64,000 nt of DNA, taken from Ruegeria arenilitoris (GTDB lineage: Bacteria > Pseudomonadota > Alphaproteobacteria > Rhodobacterales > Rhodobacteraceae). Below the pieces are notes generated by a model that searched no databases, was not told the DNA's origin, and saw only the letters and a program-made list of their open reading frames with translations. This document shows, one piece after another, positions 26,004 through 35,172 of this stretch. Location: contig NZ_WQHP01000001.1 of the NCBI RefSeq assembly GCF_013035315.1, positions 620,001 to 684,000 of the forward strand, in the 5' to 3' direction. The translations under genes were made by a program, and so were the position numbers. Each line of letters begins with the position of its first letter. The first letter of the stretch is position 1.

Positions 26004-26018
26004 CTCTACACTGTAGAG
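26004..26018. promoter_or_regulatory. perfect dyad upstream of glycan block
   Basis: CTCTACA-C-TGTAGAG is a perfect 7+1+7 inverted repeat in the gap between the tRNA-Leu and the first glycosyltransferase gene. The one-base centre does not suit an RNA hairpin, so a protein-binding site is more likely. A T-run on the minus strand (26026-26031) lies next to it and could end the tRNA transcript. Confidence 0.35.
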
Positions 26019-26050
26019 AAATCAAAAAACCGTGAATTTGTAGTTGGTAA

Positions 26051-26137
26051 TGGTGCGGTCGAGAAGACTCGAACTTCCACGGGAGTTACCCCACAGCGAC
26101 CTCAACGCTGCGCGTCTACCAATTCCGCCACGACCGC
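26051..26137 (-). tRNA. tRNA-Leu (anticodon GAG)
   Basis: On the minus strand an 87-base tRNA cloverleaf is readable. The acceptor arm GCGGTCG (5' end at 26137) pairs with CGACCGC, discriminator A and an encoded CCA follow (26053-26051), and the T-arm is GAAGTTCGAGTCTTC. The anticodon stem CAGCG/CGCTG holds the loop TTGAGGT, giving GAG. The long variable arm (TGTGGGGTAACTCCCGT) marks it as a class II tRNA and the D-arm fits leucine. It reads CUC and CUU codons. Confidence 0.95.
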
Positions 26138-26279
26138 ACTGCCAATGACTTGGTAAAGGGGCGTATAGACGGTGACGTTCAGGATGTGAAGAGGCAAAAA
26201 ACACGTCCGTTTGAATTCCTTTTCGCCGTTCATATCTGTACCACAGACCGAACCTGTTACCTCTTCCCGGAGCCCTATC

Positions 26280-26939
26280 ATGAGCGCGCAAAATACTCGC
26301 CCCGTCATTCAAATCGACATCGTGTCGGACGTTGTCTGCCCGTGGTGCATCGTGGGTTTTCGCCAGCTGGATCAGGCGTTGCGTGAAGAGGGTGTACTTG
26401 CCCAGCTCAGATGGCATCCTTTCGAGCTGAACCCCGAGATGCCGCCCAAGGGGCAAAACCTGCGCGAGCACATCATGGAAAAGTATGGCTCGACCGCCGA
26501 GCAGAGCCAACAGGCGCGCGACCGCCTCACTCAGATCGGAGATGAGCTGGGATTTGTCTTCAACTTTGATGATGACAGTCGCATCGTGAATACCTTTGCT
26601 GCGCATCAATTGTTGGATTGGGCGGAAACTCAGGGCCGCCAGCATCCTTTTAAGATGGCGTTGTTCGAGGCGTACTTTACGAACCAGCTCGATGTGTCGC
26701 AGACCGACGTTCTGTTGGATGCTGCCCACGCGGCCGGGCTAGATCCAGACGCCGCCCGCACTGCATTGGCCTCGGGCGATCACGTGGCACCGGTACGTGA
26801 ACGGCAGCGGTTTTGGTCCGGACACGGCATCTCTGGCGTTCCGTCCATGGTGTTCGGTGGCAAGTACCTGGTCACCGGTGCGCAAGGGTCAGAGACATAT
26901 GCCGAGATCATCCGGCGGTGCCTGGCCGAGGCTGCGTGA
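26280..26939 (+). CDS. DsbA family oxidoreductase, FrnE-like
   Basis: The 219-residue thioredoxin-fold protein has the active-site motif CPWC in IDIVSDVVCPWCIVGF and the cis-proline loop GVPSMVFGGKYLVTGAQ near the C-terminus. The helical insert between them is typical of FrnE/DsbA-like proteins. There is no signal peptide, so it acts in the cytoplasm as a disulfide oxidoreductase or isomerase; FrnE in Deinococcus is tied to oxidative-stress tolerance. ATG 26280 is chosen since GGAG precedes it and the fold starts directly after. It is followed by lipB after 39 bases. Confidence 0.9.
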   Translation: MSAQNTRPVIQIDIVSDVVCPWCIVGFRQLDQALREEGVLAQLRWHPFELNPEMPPKGQNLREHIMEKYGSTAEQSQQARDRLTQIGDELGFVFNFDDDSRIVNTFAAHQLLDWAETQGRQHPFKMALFEAYFTNQLDVSQTDVLLDAAHAAGLDPDAARTALASGDHVAPVRERQRFWSGHGISGVPSMVFGGKYLVTGAQGSETYAEIIRRCLAEAA

Positions 26940-26978
26940 CCTCTTTTCATCGCCCTGCCCTGACGCTAAGGAACCACC

Positions 26979-27635
26979 ATGGAATGGAAGATCACTGACG
27001 GGCTGACAGACTATACCGACGCCGTGGCCTTTATGGAGGCACGCGTGGCCGCAATTGCGGCTGGCGAAGCCGATGAGTGCGTCTGGCTGCTGGAGCATCC
27101 ACCGCTTTACACTGCTGGCACGTCGGCACGGATCGAGGATTTGACTGATCCCGATCGCTTTCCGGTCTACGAGGCCAAGCGCGGGGGTGAGTACACGTAT
27201 CACGGCCCCGGTCAGCGCGTTGCCTATGTGATGCTGGATCTCAACAAGCGCGGCAAGGACGTGCGCCGGTTTGTCAAACAGCTTGAGGAATGGGTGATCG
27301 CCGCCCTGGCCGAGTTCAATGTCCATGGCGAAATCCGCGAAGGACGCGTGGGCGTCTGGGTCAAACGTAACGACAAGCCACTGACCGCGTCCGGCCAAAC
27401 AGCCGAAGATAAAGTGGCCGCCATCGGCTTGCGCTTGCGCAAGTGGGTCAGCTTTCACGGCATCTCGATTAACGTGGAACCGGACCTCGAGCATTTTTCG
27501 GGTATCGTTCCCTGCGGCATCACCGAACATGGGGTGACCTCGCTGGTCGATCTGGGTTTGCCGGTGACTCTGGCCGATGTCGATGCCGCCTTACAAAAGA
27601 CATTTTCCGAAGTTTTTGCCCCTGTGGGCGCCTAA
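26979..27635 (+). CDS. lipB: octanoyl-[acyl-carrier-protein]:protein N-octanoyltransferase
   Basis: LipB moves octanoate from acyl carrier protein to the lipoyl domains of 2-oxoacid dehydrogenases and GcvH, the first step of lipoate synthesis. The 218 residues contain [15 protein letters not shown], the signature [17 protein letters not shown], the likely catalytic Lys in [17 protein letters not shown], and the catalytic Cys in IVPCGI. AAGGAACCACC precedes the start. LipA is not in the window. It follows the FrnE-like gene and may share its transcript. Confidence 0.96.
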   Translation: MEWKITDGLTDYTDAVAFMEARVAAIAAGEADECVWLLEHPPLYTAGTSARIEDLTDPDRFPVYEAKRGGEYTYHGPGQRVAYVMLDLNKRGKDVRRFVKQLEEWVIAALAEFNVHGEIREGRVGVWVKRNDKPLTASGQTAEDKVAAIGLRLRKWVSFHGISINVEPDLEHFSGIVPCGITEHGVTSLVDLGLPVTLADVDAALQKTFSEVFAPVGA

Positions 27636-27941
27636 AACCCTACGGACGAATCGTTCCATGATTAACAGTACGTTAACAATCCCGACGCGACTCGCCGTTC
27701 TGTTTCCATAGCGCGCCAAAATTTCCCAACGGCTACGGCAGAACTGGGCAAAATTAAGGAAAAACTCACTCAAATAGATACATGGCGTTCGTTTGCGGTT
27801 AATATGATTTCACCGTTCTTAGAGTGAGTGGTGTGTTAACCGGTGATCTTGGGGGAACCCATGTAGTCGGAAAAAGTTTTTGTTAACGAGTCTGCCGTTC
27901 CGACCCCAAATCGGAGCGGCAATTCGTATCCAAAATCACTC
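27636..27941. other. 306-base convergent intergenic region with CtrA-like site
   Basis: No ORF of useful length was seen between the convergent lipB and CDF exporter genes. It holds a full CtrA-type motif TTAA-N7-TTAAC (27662-27677) and an 8-base inverted repeat ACTCACTC (27764-27771) / GAGTGAGT (27822-27829) around a 50-base interval. There is also an 11-base stem TGCCGTTCCGA / TCGGAGCGGCA (27893-27921, one G-T pair), possibly the exporter gene's terminator though lacking a U-run, and two further GTTAAC sites. A small RNA is possible. Confidence 0.5.
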
Positions 27942-28883
27942 TTAGCTTTCTCCATGCCCAAATCGAGATGACCCGACACAGGCGTGATCCTCCTGTTCAA
28001 TCTCTAATGTGGCGTGCCCAATTCCAAACTGGTCACTCAGAGCCTGTCTGACGCCGGATCTGACCCCTTCCGCTTCGGACCATGCCGACGCTTCGATAAC
28101 CAGGTGCGCGGTCAGGGCAGTTTCGCGCTCCTGCATACTCCAAAGGTGGACATGATGAACTTGGGCAACGCCCGGGATGTCCTCAATGGCAGACGCGACT
28201 TCTTCGGGGTCAAGATCGGGCGGCGCGGCCAGCATCAAAACACGGATCGTTTCGCCGATCTCGCTTTTGACATGCCACAGGATGTAGACAGAAATCAGGA
28301 TCGTGACGGCCGGGTCTACCCATGTCCAGTTGAACAGGATCACCGCGCTGCCAGCTACGATGACGGCAACGGATCCCAGGGCATCGGCCACGTTGTGTAG
28401 AAAGGCCGCCCGAATGTTCATGCTTTCCTTGGCCATGGTATAGGTCAGCGCAGCAGTGATGAGGTCCACGATCAAGGCCAGGGCTGCGATCCAGACGACA
28501 ATCCAGCCGTTGATCGGCTCTGGCTCGAAAAACCGCATAACGCCTTCGTAGAACAGGTACACCGAAAGCACGATCAATGTTGTGTAGTTGACCAACGCGG
28601 CAACGACCTCGGCACGACCATAGCCAAAGCTCATTCGGGGATCTGCCGGCCGCCGGGCAATCTTGCGCGCAAAAAAGGCGATGACCAGCGCAATGGCGTC
28701 CGAGAAATTGTGCAGGGCATCCGCGATCAGCGCCAGCGACCCTGAGAAGATGCCCCCGATTACCTGCGCCAGTGTCAGGAACATATTGACGGCAATTGCC
28801 CAAACCACTCGAGCATCCCCAGTCTCGGGATCAATGTGAGTGTGCGCGTGGCTGTGCCCCTTGTGAGAATGATCATGTGCCAT
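27942..28883 (-). CDS. cation diffusion facilitator (zinc/cadmium exporter)
   Basis: The 313-residue inner-membrane exporter exchanges Zn2+, Cd2+ or a similar ion for protons. A His-rich N-terminus (MAHDHSHKGHSHAHTH) precedes six transmembrane helices. The metal site residues lie in ALHNFSDA (helix 2) and FLHNVADALGS (helix 5), and the C-terminal cytoplasmic domain (about residues 215-305) has the metal-sensing HHVHLWSM segment. This matches the ZitB/CzcD group. The promoter at 28918-28948 is of the MerR-activated kind and the MerR gene lies divergent at 29163, so metal-induced expression is strongly indicated. Confidence 0.94.
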   Translation of the reverse strand: MAHDHSHKGHSHAHTHIDPETGDARVVWAIAVNMFLTLAQVIGGIFSGSLALIADALHNFSDAIALVIAFFARKIARRPADPRMSFGYGRAEVVAALVNYTTLIVLSVYLFYEGVMRFFEPEPINGWIVVWIAALALIVDLITAALTYTMAKESMNIRAAFLHNVADALGSVAVIVAGSAVILFNWTWVDPAVTILISVYILWHVKSEIGETIRVLMLAAPPDLDPEEVASAIEDIPGVAQVHHVHLWSMQERETALTAHLVIEASAWSEAEGVRSGVRQALSDQFGIGHATLEIEQEDHACVGSSRFGHGES

Positions 28884-28917
28884 CGGTCGGCGTGTCCCTT
28901 GTTATGCCTGCACACCG

Positions 28918-28948
28918 CATGTAATTCCTCTAGTAACTAGAGGTTCAA
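28918..28948 (-). promoter_or_regulatory. MerR-type promoter/operator of the CDF exporter
   Basis: On the minus strand TTGAAC (28948-28943) and TACATG (28923-28918) form -35 and -10 elements with a 19-base spacer. The spacer is filled by the perfect dyad CCTCTAG-TAA-CTAGAGG (28927-28943). An overlong spacer with a central dyad is the hallmark of promoters that MerR-family regulators activate by underwinding DNA. The exporter ATG lies about 35 bases downstream. Confidence 0.85.
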
Positions 28949-29074
28949 GAGCCCCGAGGAAAAAACTGTTGTCACTAAAGCGATCCCTTCTGAACGGAAT
29001 AGTGCCCAAGCTGATCTTTTCCGTCCCGGTGGTTTTTTACACTCAGGAGCGAGAAATTTTGGGAAAGCCCGTGG

Positions 29075-29158
29075 ATGCAGTTTTTTGTTATTGGTGTGCT
29101 GTTACTGACTTTTTTGGGTGAAACATTGATTTGGTTCATCAAGAACAGAAAGCACTAG
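29075..29158 (+). CDS. possible 27-residue membrane peptide upstream of merR gene
   Basis: ATG 29075 to TAG 29156-29158 encodes a 27-residue peptide. It has a hydrophobic helix (about residues 3-22, FFVIGVLLLTFLGETLIWFI) and a short basic end KNRKH, the layout of a one-pass membrane micropeptide with a positive-inside tail. GGGAAAG lies seven bases upstream. The MerR-type gene starts four bases after the stop and has only a weak ribosome-binding site of its own, so translational coupling is plausible. It is not confirmed; a chance ORF cannot be ruled out. Confidence 0.5.
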   Translation: MQFFVIGVLLLTFLGETLIWFIKNRKH

Positions 29159-29162
29159 AGCC

Positions 29163-29588
29163 ATGTATTCGATTGGAGATCTGTCGCGCCGAACACAGGT
29201 AAAGGTCCCGACCATCCGTTTTTACGAAGGTAAAGGCCTGTTGCCCAAGCCCGAGCGAACGGCGGGCAATCAACGCCGGTACGACGAAGCAGCGTTAAAG
29301 CGGCTGCTCTTTATTCGTCATTGCCGTGATTTGGGATTGCCACTGATCGATGTCGTGGGCTTGCTGTCCCTTGAGGGTGCGGCGGGCAGCGACCTAAACC
29401 GGGCGCACGAGATTGCTGAGAAGCAACTGGCCGACGTCCGGGACCGTATTGCGCGCCTGCAAAACCTTGAGGCTGAACTGACGCGAATTTCAGTGGCTTG
29501 CGACGGAAAGCACGACCATGTCTGCGCCGTGCTTCACGCGTTTGGAGATCATAGCGAGTGCATGGGCACGCACTCGCATAAGAAATAG
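29163..29588 (+). CDS. MerR family metal-responsive regulator (ZntR/CadR-like)
   Basis: The 141-residue regulator has a winged helix-turn-helix (residues 1-70: SIGDLSRRTQVKVPTIRFYEGKGLLPKPERT), a long dimerisation helix (about 80-112) and a C-terminal metal loop with Cys and His residues (ACDGKHDHVC...HSECMGTHSH). Such loops in ZntR, CadR and PbrR bind Zn, Cd or Pb. It should activate the CDF exporter promoter, whose 19-base spacer and dyad fit a MerR target. The two genes are divergent across 279 bases. The exact metal cannot be read from sequence. Confidence 0.9.
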   Translation: MYSIGDLSRRTQVKVPTIRFYEGKGLLPKPERTAGNQRRYDEAALKRLLFIRHCRDLGLPLIDVVGLLSLEGAAGSDLNRAHEIAEKQLADVRDRIARLQNLEAELTRISVACDGKHDHVCAVLHAFGDHSECMGTHSHKK

Positions 29589-29599
29589 ACCCCGGTTGA

Positions 29600-30019
29600 C
29601 TAATTCAACGCGGCTTTGATCTTTTCTGCGTGTTCGGCGATCAGATCAAAATCACCCATCGTTCCCGGCGCTCGGACTGCAACACCGTCGTGGCGCGGCA
29701 GCACGTGGAAGTGCAGGTGGAAAACCTCCTGCCCGCCCGCGGCTTCGTTGAACTGCTGAATCGTTACACCGTCCGCGTCGAATGCCGCGACAACGGCCTT
29801 GGCCATTTTCTGAACCGTCGCCATAACCGCAGCCAGCTGCTCGGGCGAGGCATCCAGAATGTTGCGGCATGGCGTTTTGGGGATCACCAGCAGATGGCCG
29901 TCCGCGCGTGGCATGATGTCCATGAACGCCAGCGTATCGTCATCTTCGTACACGCGGGTCGAGGGGATTTCGCCGCGAAGAATTTTGGCAAAGATGTTTT
30001 CGGAATCGTAGGCGGTCAT
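29600..30019 (-). CDS. HIT family nucleotide-binding protein
   Basis: From ATG 30019 this is a 139-residue Hint-type protein with NIFAKILRGEIPSTRVYEDD at the start and the histidine triad HLHFHVLPRHDG. Hint proteins hydrolyse purine nucleoside phosphoramidates and adenylated amino acids and act as small soluble dimers; the physiological substrate here is unknown. CGGAGAAC precedes the chosen ATG, while the longer open frame upstream lacks family character. It is divergent from ctaD across 290 bases that hold an FNR-like box. Confidence 0.93.
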   Translation of the reverse strand: MTAYDSENIFAKILRGEIPSTRVYEDDDTLAFMDIMPRADGHLLVIPKTPCRNILDASPEQLAAVMATVQKMAKAVVAAFDADGVTIQQFNEAAGGQEVFHLHFHVLPRHDGVAVRAPGTMGDFDLIAEHAEKIKAALN

Positions 30020-30191
30020 ATCAGTTCTCCGATTGGAATGTTGCCGACAGTTCTGCGGCGCGACCGGGCGTGGGTCAAGCAAGGAAGGCATCCTATTGCC
30101 CGCCCTCTTGAAATCCGAGCACTGATACCCAGATGAATGCCGGATTTGATCTGTTTTTTGCGCGTCACCCTCCTGCCCGCGACAATTATTC

Positions 30192-30205
30192 TTGATCCAG
30201 ATCAA
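30192..30205. promoter_or_regulatory. FNR/FnrL-type binding site upstream of ctaD
   Basis: TTGATCCAGATCAA is an exact match to the symmetric FNR consensus TTGAT-N4-ATCAA. It lies 105 bases before the ctaD start codon and about 170 bases before the divergent HIT gene. FNR-type iron-sulfur regulators act when oxygen is low, so this site would tie aa3 oxidase expression to oxygen. Confidence 0.75.
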
Positions 30206-30309
30206 ACTCGATCATTGCAGGCGTCTCTTTCGCATTCTAAAACCAGCAGGAATCCCGCGCGCTGGAGAGGTCTGGCTGCGCGGTGCAGTTGCAACAGGAG
30301 GCACCTATA

Positions 30310-31968
30310 ATGGCAGACGCAGCCATTCATGGTCACGACCATGAAGACCAGCGCAGTTTTTTCCAGCGCTGGTTCATGTCGACCAACCACAAGGATATCG
30401 GGATTCTATACCTGATCTTCTCGGCACTTGCCGGTCTGATCTCGGTTCTGATGACTGTCTACATGCGGCTTGAACTGATGCACCCCGGTGTTCAGTACAT
30501 GTGCCTTGAAGGCTTCATGGCCGATCCTTGTACCCCTAACGGACATCTTTGGAACGTTATGATCACCTATCACGGTGTTCTAATGATGTTCTTCGTGGTC
30601 ATCCCTGCCCTCTTCGGCGGATTTGGCAACTATTTCATGCCGTTGCAGATCGGCGCGCCGGATATGGCGTTCCCGCGGATGAACAACCTGTCCTTCTGGC
30701 TGTACGTCGCTGGTACGTCGCTGGGTGTGGCCTCGCTGCTGAGCCCCGGTGGCAACGACCAGCTTGGTTCAGGCGTAGGCTGGGTTCTATACCCACCGCT
30801 GTCGACGACCGAAGGCGGCATGTCGATGGACCTTGCGATCTTTGCCGTGCACGTATCGGGCGCCTCCTCGATCCTCGGCGCGATCAACATGATCACCACC
30901 TTCCTGAACATGCGTGCCCCAGGCATGACCCTGTTCAAGGTGCCGCTGTTCAGCTGGTCGATCTTCGTCACTTCGTGGCTGATTCTGCTGTCCCTGCCGG
31001 TTCTGGCGGGCGCAATCACCATGCTGCTGATGGACCGCAACTTTGGTTTCACCTTCTTTGATCCGGCCGGTGGCGGTGACCCGATCCTGTACCAGCACAT
31101 CCTGTGGTTCTTCGGTCACCCCGAAGTGTACATCGTGATCCTGCCTGGTTTTGGTATCATCAGCCACGTCATCGCGACCTTCTCGCGCAAGCCCGTCTTT
31201 GGCTACCTGCCGATGGTTTGGGCGATCATCGCGATTGGTGTTCTGGGCTTTGTCGTGTGGGCGCACCACATGTACACCGTTGGCATGTCGCTGCGTCAGC
31301 AGGCCTACTTCATGCTGGCCACGATGGTTATTGCGGTTCCGACCGGTGTTAAGGTCTTCTCGTGGATCGCGACCATGTGGGGCGGTTCGATCGAGTTCAA
31401 AACTCCGATGCTGTTCGCCTTTGGCTTCCTGTTCCTGTTCACCGTTGGCGGTGTGACCGGCGTTGTGCTGTCGCAGGCAGGTGTGGACCGTGCTTACCAC
31501 GACACCTACTACGTGGTTGCGCACTTCCACTACGTGATGAGCTTGGGTGCGGTCTTTGCGATCTTCGCGGGCGTGTACTTCTACTTCTCGAAGATGACGG
31601 GTCGTCAGTACTCGGAATTCTGGGGCAAAGTTCACTTCTGGCTGTTCTTCATCGGCGCCAACCTGACCTTCTTCCCGCAGCACTTCCTGGGCCGTCAGGG
31701 CATGCCGCGCCGTTACATCGACTATCCCGAAGCGTTCGCTCAGTGGAACTTCGTCTCGTCGATCGGTGCGTTCATCTCGTTCGCCTCGTTCCTGCTGTTC
31801 TTCGGTATCGTGATCTACGCCCTGCTTCGCGGTGCGAAAGAGACGCGTCCGAACCCGTGGAACGAATACGCGGACACGCTGGAATGGACCCTGCCCACCC
31901 CGCCGCCAGAGCACACGTTCGAGCAGCTGCCAAAGCAGGAAGACTGGGACAAAGGCCACGCGCACTGA
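30310..31968 (+). CDS. ctaD: cytochrome c oxidase subunit I (aa3 type)
   Basis: This catalytic subunit of the proton-pumping terminal oxidase has 552 residues and about 12 transmembrane helices. The haem ligand regions are visible ([12 protein letters not shown] for haem a; [10 protein letters not shown] for haem a and a3), as are the CuB segment [15 protein letters not shown], with the His-Tyr pair, and [11 protein letters not shown] with the two further CuB histidines. AGGAGG stands before ATG 30310. It is alone here, without ctaC, ctaB or ctaE, as is usual in Rhodobacter relatives. An FNR box lies upstream and a strong terminator downstream. Confidence 0.97.
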   Translation: MADAAIHGHDHEDQRSFFQRWFMSTNHKDIGILYLIFSALAGLISVLMTVYMRLELMHPGVQYMCLEGFMADPCTPNGHLWNVMITYHGVLMMFFVVIPALFGGFGNYFMPLQIGAPDMAFPRMNNLSFWLYVAGTSLGVASLLSPGGNDQLGSGVGWVLYPPLSTTEGGMSMDLAIFAVHVSGASSILGAINMITTFLNMRAPGMTLFKVPLFSWSIFVTSWLILLSLPVLAGAITMLLMDRNFGFTFFDPAGGGDPILYQHILWFFGHPEVYIVILPGFGIISHVIATFSRKPVFGYLPMVWAIIAIGVLGFVVWAHHMYTVGMSLRQQAYFMLATMVIAVPTGVKVFSWIATMWGGSIEFKTPMLFAFGFLFLFTVGGVTGVVLSQAGVDRAYHDTYYVVAHFHYVMSLGAVFAIFAGVYFYFSKMTGRQYSEFWGKVHFWLFFIGANLTFFPQHFLGRQGMPRRYIDYPEAFAQWNFVSSIGAFISFASFLLFFGIVIYALLRGAKETRPNPWNEYADTLEWTLPTPPPEHTFEQLPKQEDWDKGHAH

Positions 31969-31993
31969 TCCCGTCGCACGCAAAACAAATCAA

Positions 31994-32019
31994 AGCCCCG
32001 CCAAGTGCGGGGCTTTTTT
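31994..32019 (+). terminator. Rho-independent terminator of ctaD
   Basis: AGCCCCGC (31994-32001) pairs perfectly with GCGGGGCT (32007-32014) around a five-base loop, and a six-T run follows. It is 26 bases after the ctaD stop. Confidence 0.95.
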
Positions 32020-32132
32020 CTTGGAACGCAATGATCACGAAAGTTCGGCGCTTACCAAACAGCAAGCTCATTCGGCAATTTGGCCATTTTAGGGTATCAT
32101 GCTCATGGAAACTCTGAGATCGGAGTGAACAG

Positions 32133-32732
32133 ATGCCCGAAATTGATTTTTGGTATTCCATCGGCAGCACGTACAGCTTCCTGACCATCATGCGGCTGGA
32201 TGACTGGTGCAAGGAACATGACGCTACGGTCCACTGGCGACCGTTCAACGTGCGCACCGTAATGTCCGAACAACAGAACATTCCCTTTGCGGGCAAGCCG
32301 GTCAAATCCGCATACATGTGGCGAGACATCGAACGGCGTGCGGCCAAGTATCACCTGCATGCCAAGCTGCCGGCGCCCTACCCGATCTCGGATCTCGCGC
32401 TAGCCAATCAGGTGGCCGTGCTGGGCATGATGGATGGCTGGGGCAAGTCGTTTACCCAGAACCTGTACCGCATCTGGTTCGAAGAAGGCATCGAAGCCGG
32501 CAGCGAAAACGCCGTATCGGAAGCTTTGCACCGATGCCAGCAAGACCCGCGCCTGACGCTTGCCCGCGCGCGTAGCCCTGACACGATCGCATTGCTTGAG
32601 GCCGAAACTGAACAGGCGACGCGGCTGGGCGTATTCGGTGCCCCCAGCATGGTTGTGCGTGGCGAAGTCTTCTGGGGTGATGATCGTCTGGACGATGCGT
32701 TGTCCTGGGCCAGAGTTGGCCACGTCACCTGA
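32133..32732 (+). CDS. 2-hydroxychromene-2-carboxylate isomerase / DsbA family protein
   Basis: The 199-residue protein has a kappa-class GST/HCCA-isomerase fold. A thioredoxin-like start (EIDFWYSIGSTYSFLTIMRL) has Ser12 in place of the DsbA cysteine, and the cis-proline loop is GVFGAPSMVVRGEVFWGDDRL. HCCA isomerases use glutathione to open the chromene ring in naphthalene breakdown, but most genomic copies have unknown substrates, and no aromatic-degradation genes are nearby. GGAGTGAACAG precedes the start. It stands after the ctaD terminator and before the DUF2244 gene. Confidence 0.85.
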   Translation: MPEIDFWYSIGSTYSFLTIMRLDDWCKEHDATVHWRPFNVRTVMSEQQNIPFAGKPVKSAYMWRDIERRAAKYHLHAKLPAPYPISDLALANQVAVLGMMDGWGKSFTQNLYRIWFEEGIEAGSENAVSEALHRCQQDPRLTLARARSPDTIALLEAETEQATRLGVFGAPSMVVRGEVFWGDDRLDDALSWARVGHVT

Positions 32733-32776
32733 TTTTTCCTGTTAGACACGTGCACCTGTTGCGCTAATTTCGCCCC

Positions 32777-33271
32777 ATGCCATACCGATGGAATCACACC
32801 TCAAGTTCCGAGCAGGAGTTACGCCTTTGGCCCCATAACTCTCTGCCCCCACGCTGGGCCATGCGTGTGGTGTTTTCGGTGTTCCTTTTTGGCCTGATCC
32901 CCCTGATGGCGGTGCTTGGCTCGGTACTACTTTGGGGGCTGCTGCCATTCATGCTTGTGACCGTTTTGGGCCTCTGGCTGGCGATCCAGTCGAACTACAA
33001 GGCACGGAGTGTGTTCGAAGTGCTGACCCTGACCGGCACACAGGCCCATCTTGTTCAGCACCACCCGCGGCGCGGACCGCAGGAATGGACCTGCAATCGC
33101 CACTGGGCGCGCCCTGAAATGCACGAGCACGGTGGTCCCGTCCCTCACTACGTCACGCTGAACGGTGGCGGTCGGGAGGTCGAGATCGGCGCTTTCCTGT
33201 CCGAAGAGGAGCGGATCGCGCTTTACGATGAGCTCACAAAAAAACTGCGCGAACCCGTCGCGCAGCTTTAA
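32777..33271 (+). CDS. DUF2244 family membrane protein
   Basis: The 164-residue protein has two closely spaced hydrophobic helices (about residues 28-48 and 51-70: VVFSVFLFGLIPLMAVLGSV, LLPFMLVTVLGLWLAI), followed by a soluble domain ending with EIGAFLSEEERIALYDELTKKL, the characteristic DUF2244 end. Members are widespread in alphaproteobacteria and often encoded near cytochrome oxidase genes, as here, but their role is unknown. No strong ribosome-binding site is visible. It is convergent with the yqeY gene across 20 bases. Confidence 0.85.
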   Translation: MPYRWNHTSSSEQELRLWPHNSLPPRWAMRVVFSVFLFGLIPLMAVLGSVLLWGLLPFMLVTVLGLWLAIQSNYKARSVFEVLTLTGTQAHLVQHHPRRGPQEWTCNRHWARPEMHEHGGPVPHYVTLNGGGREVEIGAFLSEEERIALYDELTKKLREPVAQL

Positions 33272-33291
33272 GCTTCAATCAGTGAAACGGA

Positions 33292-33777
33292 TCAGCAGCC
33301 GCCGTTTGTAGCAGCGCAGAGCTGATCTTTGACCATCGGCCCGACTTTGCCGAAATCCATCTGGCCAGTGTAACGGGTTTTCAACTCGCCCATTACTTTG
33401 CCCATATCGCGGATCGACCCGGCGCCGGTGGCCGTGATCGCGGTCTGAATGGCCTTGGACACCTCGTCCTCGTCCAGTTGTTTGGGCAGGAATTCCTCGA
33501 TGACCTCAACCTCGCGCAGCTCGCGCTCGGCCAGATCCAGGCGTCCGCCCTCTTCATAGGCGCGAGCGCTCTCTTTACGCTGCTTTGTCATTTTCCCAAG
33601 GATTTCAAGTACCTCGGCATCGCCGCAGCCCTTGGCCTCTTCGTTGTTCGACGCGCGCGAAGCGATGTCACGGTCCTTGATTGCAGCATTGATAAGACGC
33701 AGCGTCGACAAACGCTCGGCATCCTTGTCTTTCATTGCTTGCTTAAGGGCTGTGTTCACCCTTGATCGCATATCCAT
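33292..33777 (-). CDS. GatB/YqeY domain protein
   Basis: The 161-residue soluble protein matches the YqeY family: MRSRVNTALKQAMKDKDAERLSTLRLINAAIKD, then REVEVIEEFLPKQLDEDEV and a C-terminal DMGKVMGELKTRYTGQMDFG. The last part resembles the tail domain of GatB, which contacts tRNA in amidotransferases, so tRNA binding is suspected but unproven. GGACAG stands five bases before ATG 33777, chosen over ATG 33771 and a longer upstream extension. It is divergent from carA. Confidence 0.9.
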   Translation of the reverse strand: MDMRSRVNTALKQAMKDKDAERLSTLRLINAAIKDRDIASRASNNEEAKGCGDAEVLEILGKMTKQRKESARAYEEGGRLDLAERELREVEVIEEFLPKQLDEDEVSKAIQTAITATGAGSIRDMGKVMGELKTRYTGQMDFGKVGPMVKDQLCAATNGGC

Positions 33778-33899
33778 ATGTTCTGTCCATCCCCATGGCA
33801 AAGGAACCCTGAACATATCGAAACAAAAAGCGCGATACAACAGGGGCCGCATGTGGCTAAGTTATTGAAATATAACGATAGCCCAAAAATTGAACACAC

Positions 33900-33928
33900 T
33901 TGACCCAGCGCGATAACCCCCTTAGGTA
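33900..33928 (+). promoter_or_regulatory. candidate sigma-70 promoter of carA
   Basis: TTGACC (33900-33905) and TAGGTA (33923-33928) are separated by 17 bases and lie about 33 bases before the carA ATG. The match is good at -35 and moderate at -10. Confidence 0.45.
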
Positions 33929-33960
33929 TGCGCCGATTTACCCTGCAGGAGAGTCGCGCA

Positions 33961-35127
<1,167 letters not shown>

Positions 35128-35139
35128 TCACCTCATCGT

Positions 35140-35166
35140 TCAGAGTTAACCTGCTGTTAACTCTGA
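35140..35166. promoter_or_regulatory. perfect inverted repeat containing a full CtrA motif
   Basis: TCAGAGTTAAC (35140-35150) and GTTAACTCTGA (35156-35166) form a perfect 11-base inverted repeat around CTGCT. Inside it TTAA-CCTGCTG-TTAAC (35146-35161) fits the CtrA full-site consensus TTAA-N7-TTAAC. It lies 12 bases after carA and about 50 bases before the glycosyltransferase ATG. It could be an operator, an RNA hairpin or both. Confidence 0.6.
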
Positions 35167-35172
35167 TTGAGC

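Noticed and set aside
26051..26137. tRNA-Leu as integration site of the adjacent glycan block
   Set aside because: The 3' end of the tRNA faces the block, but no second copy of that 3' sequence was found at the far end near 19.8 kb and there is no integrase gene.
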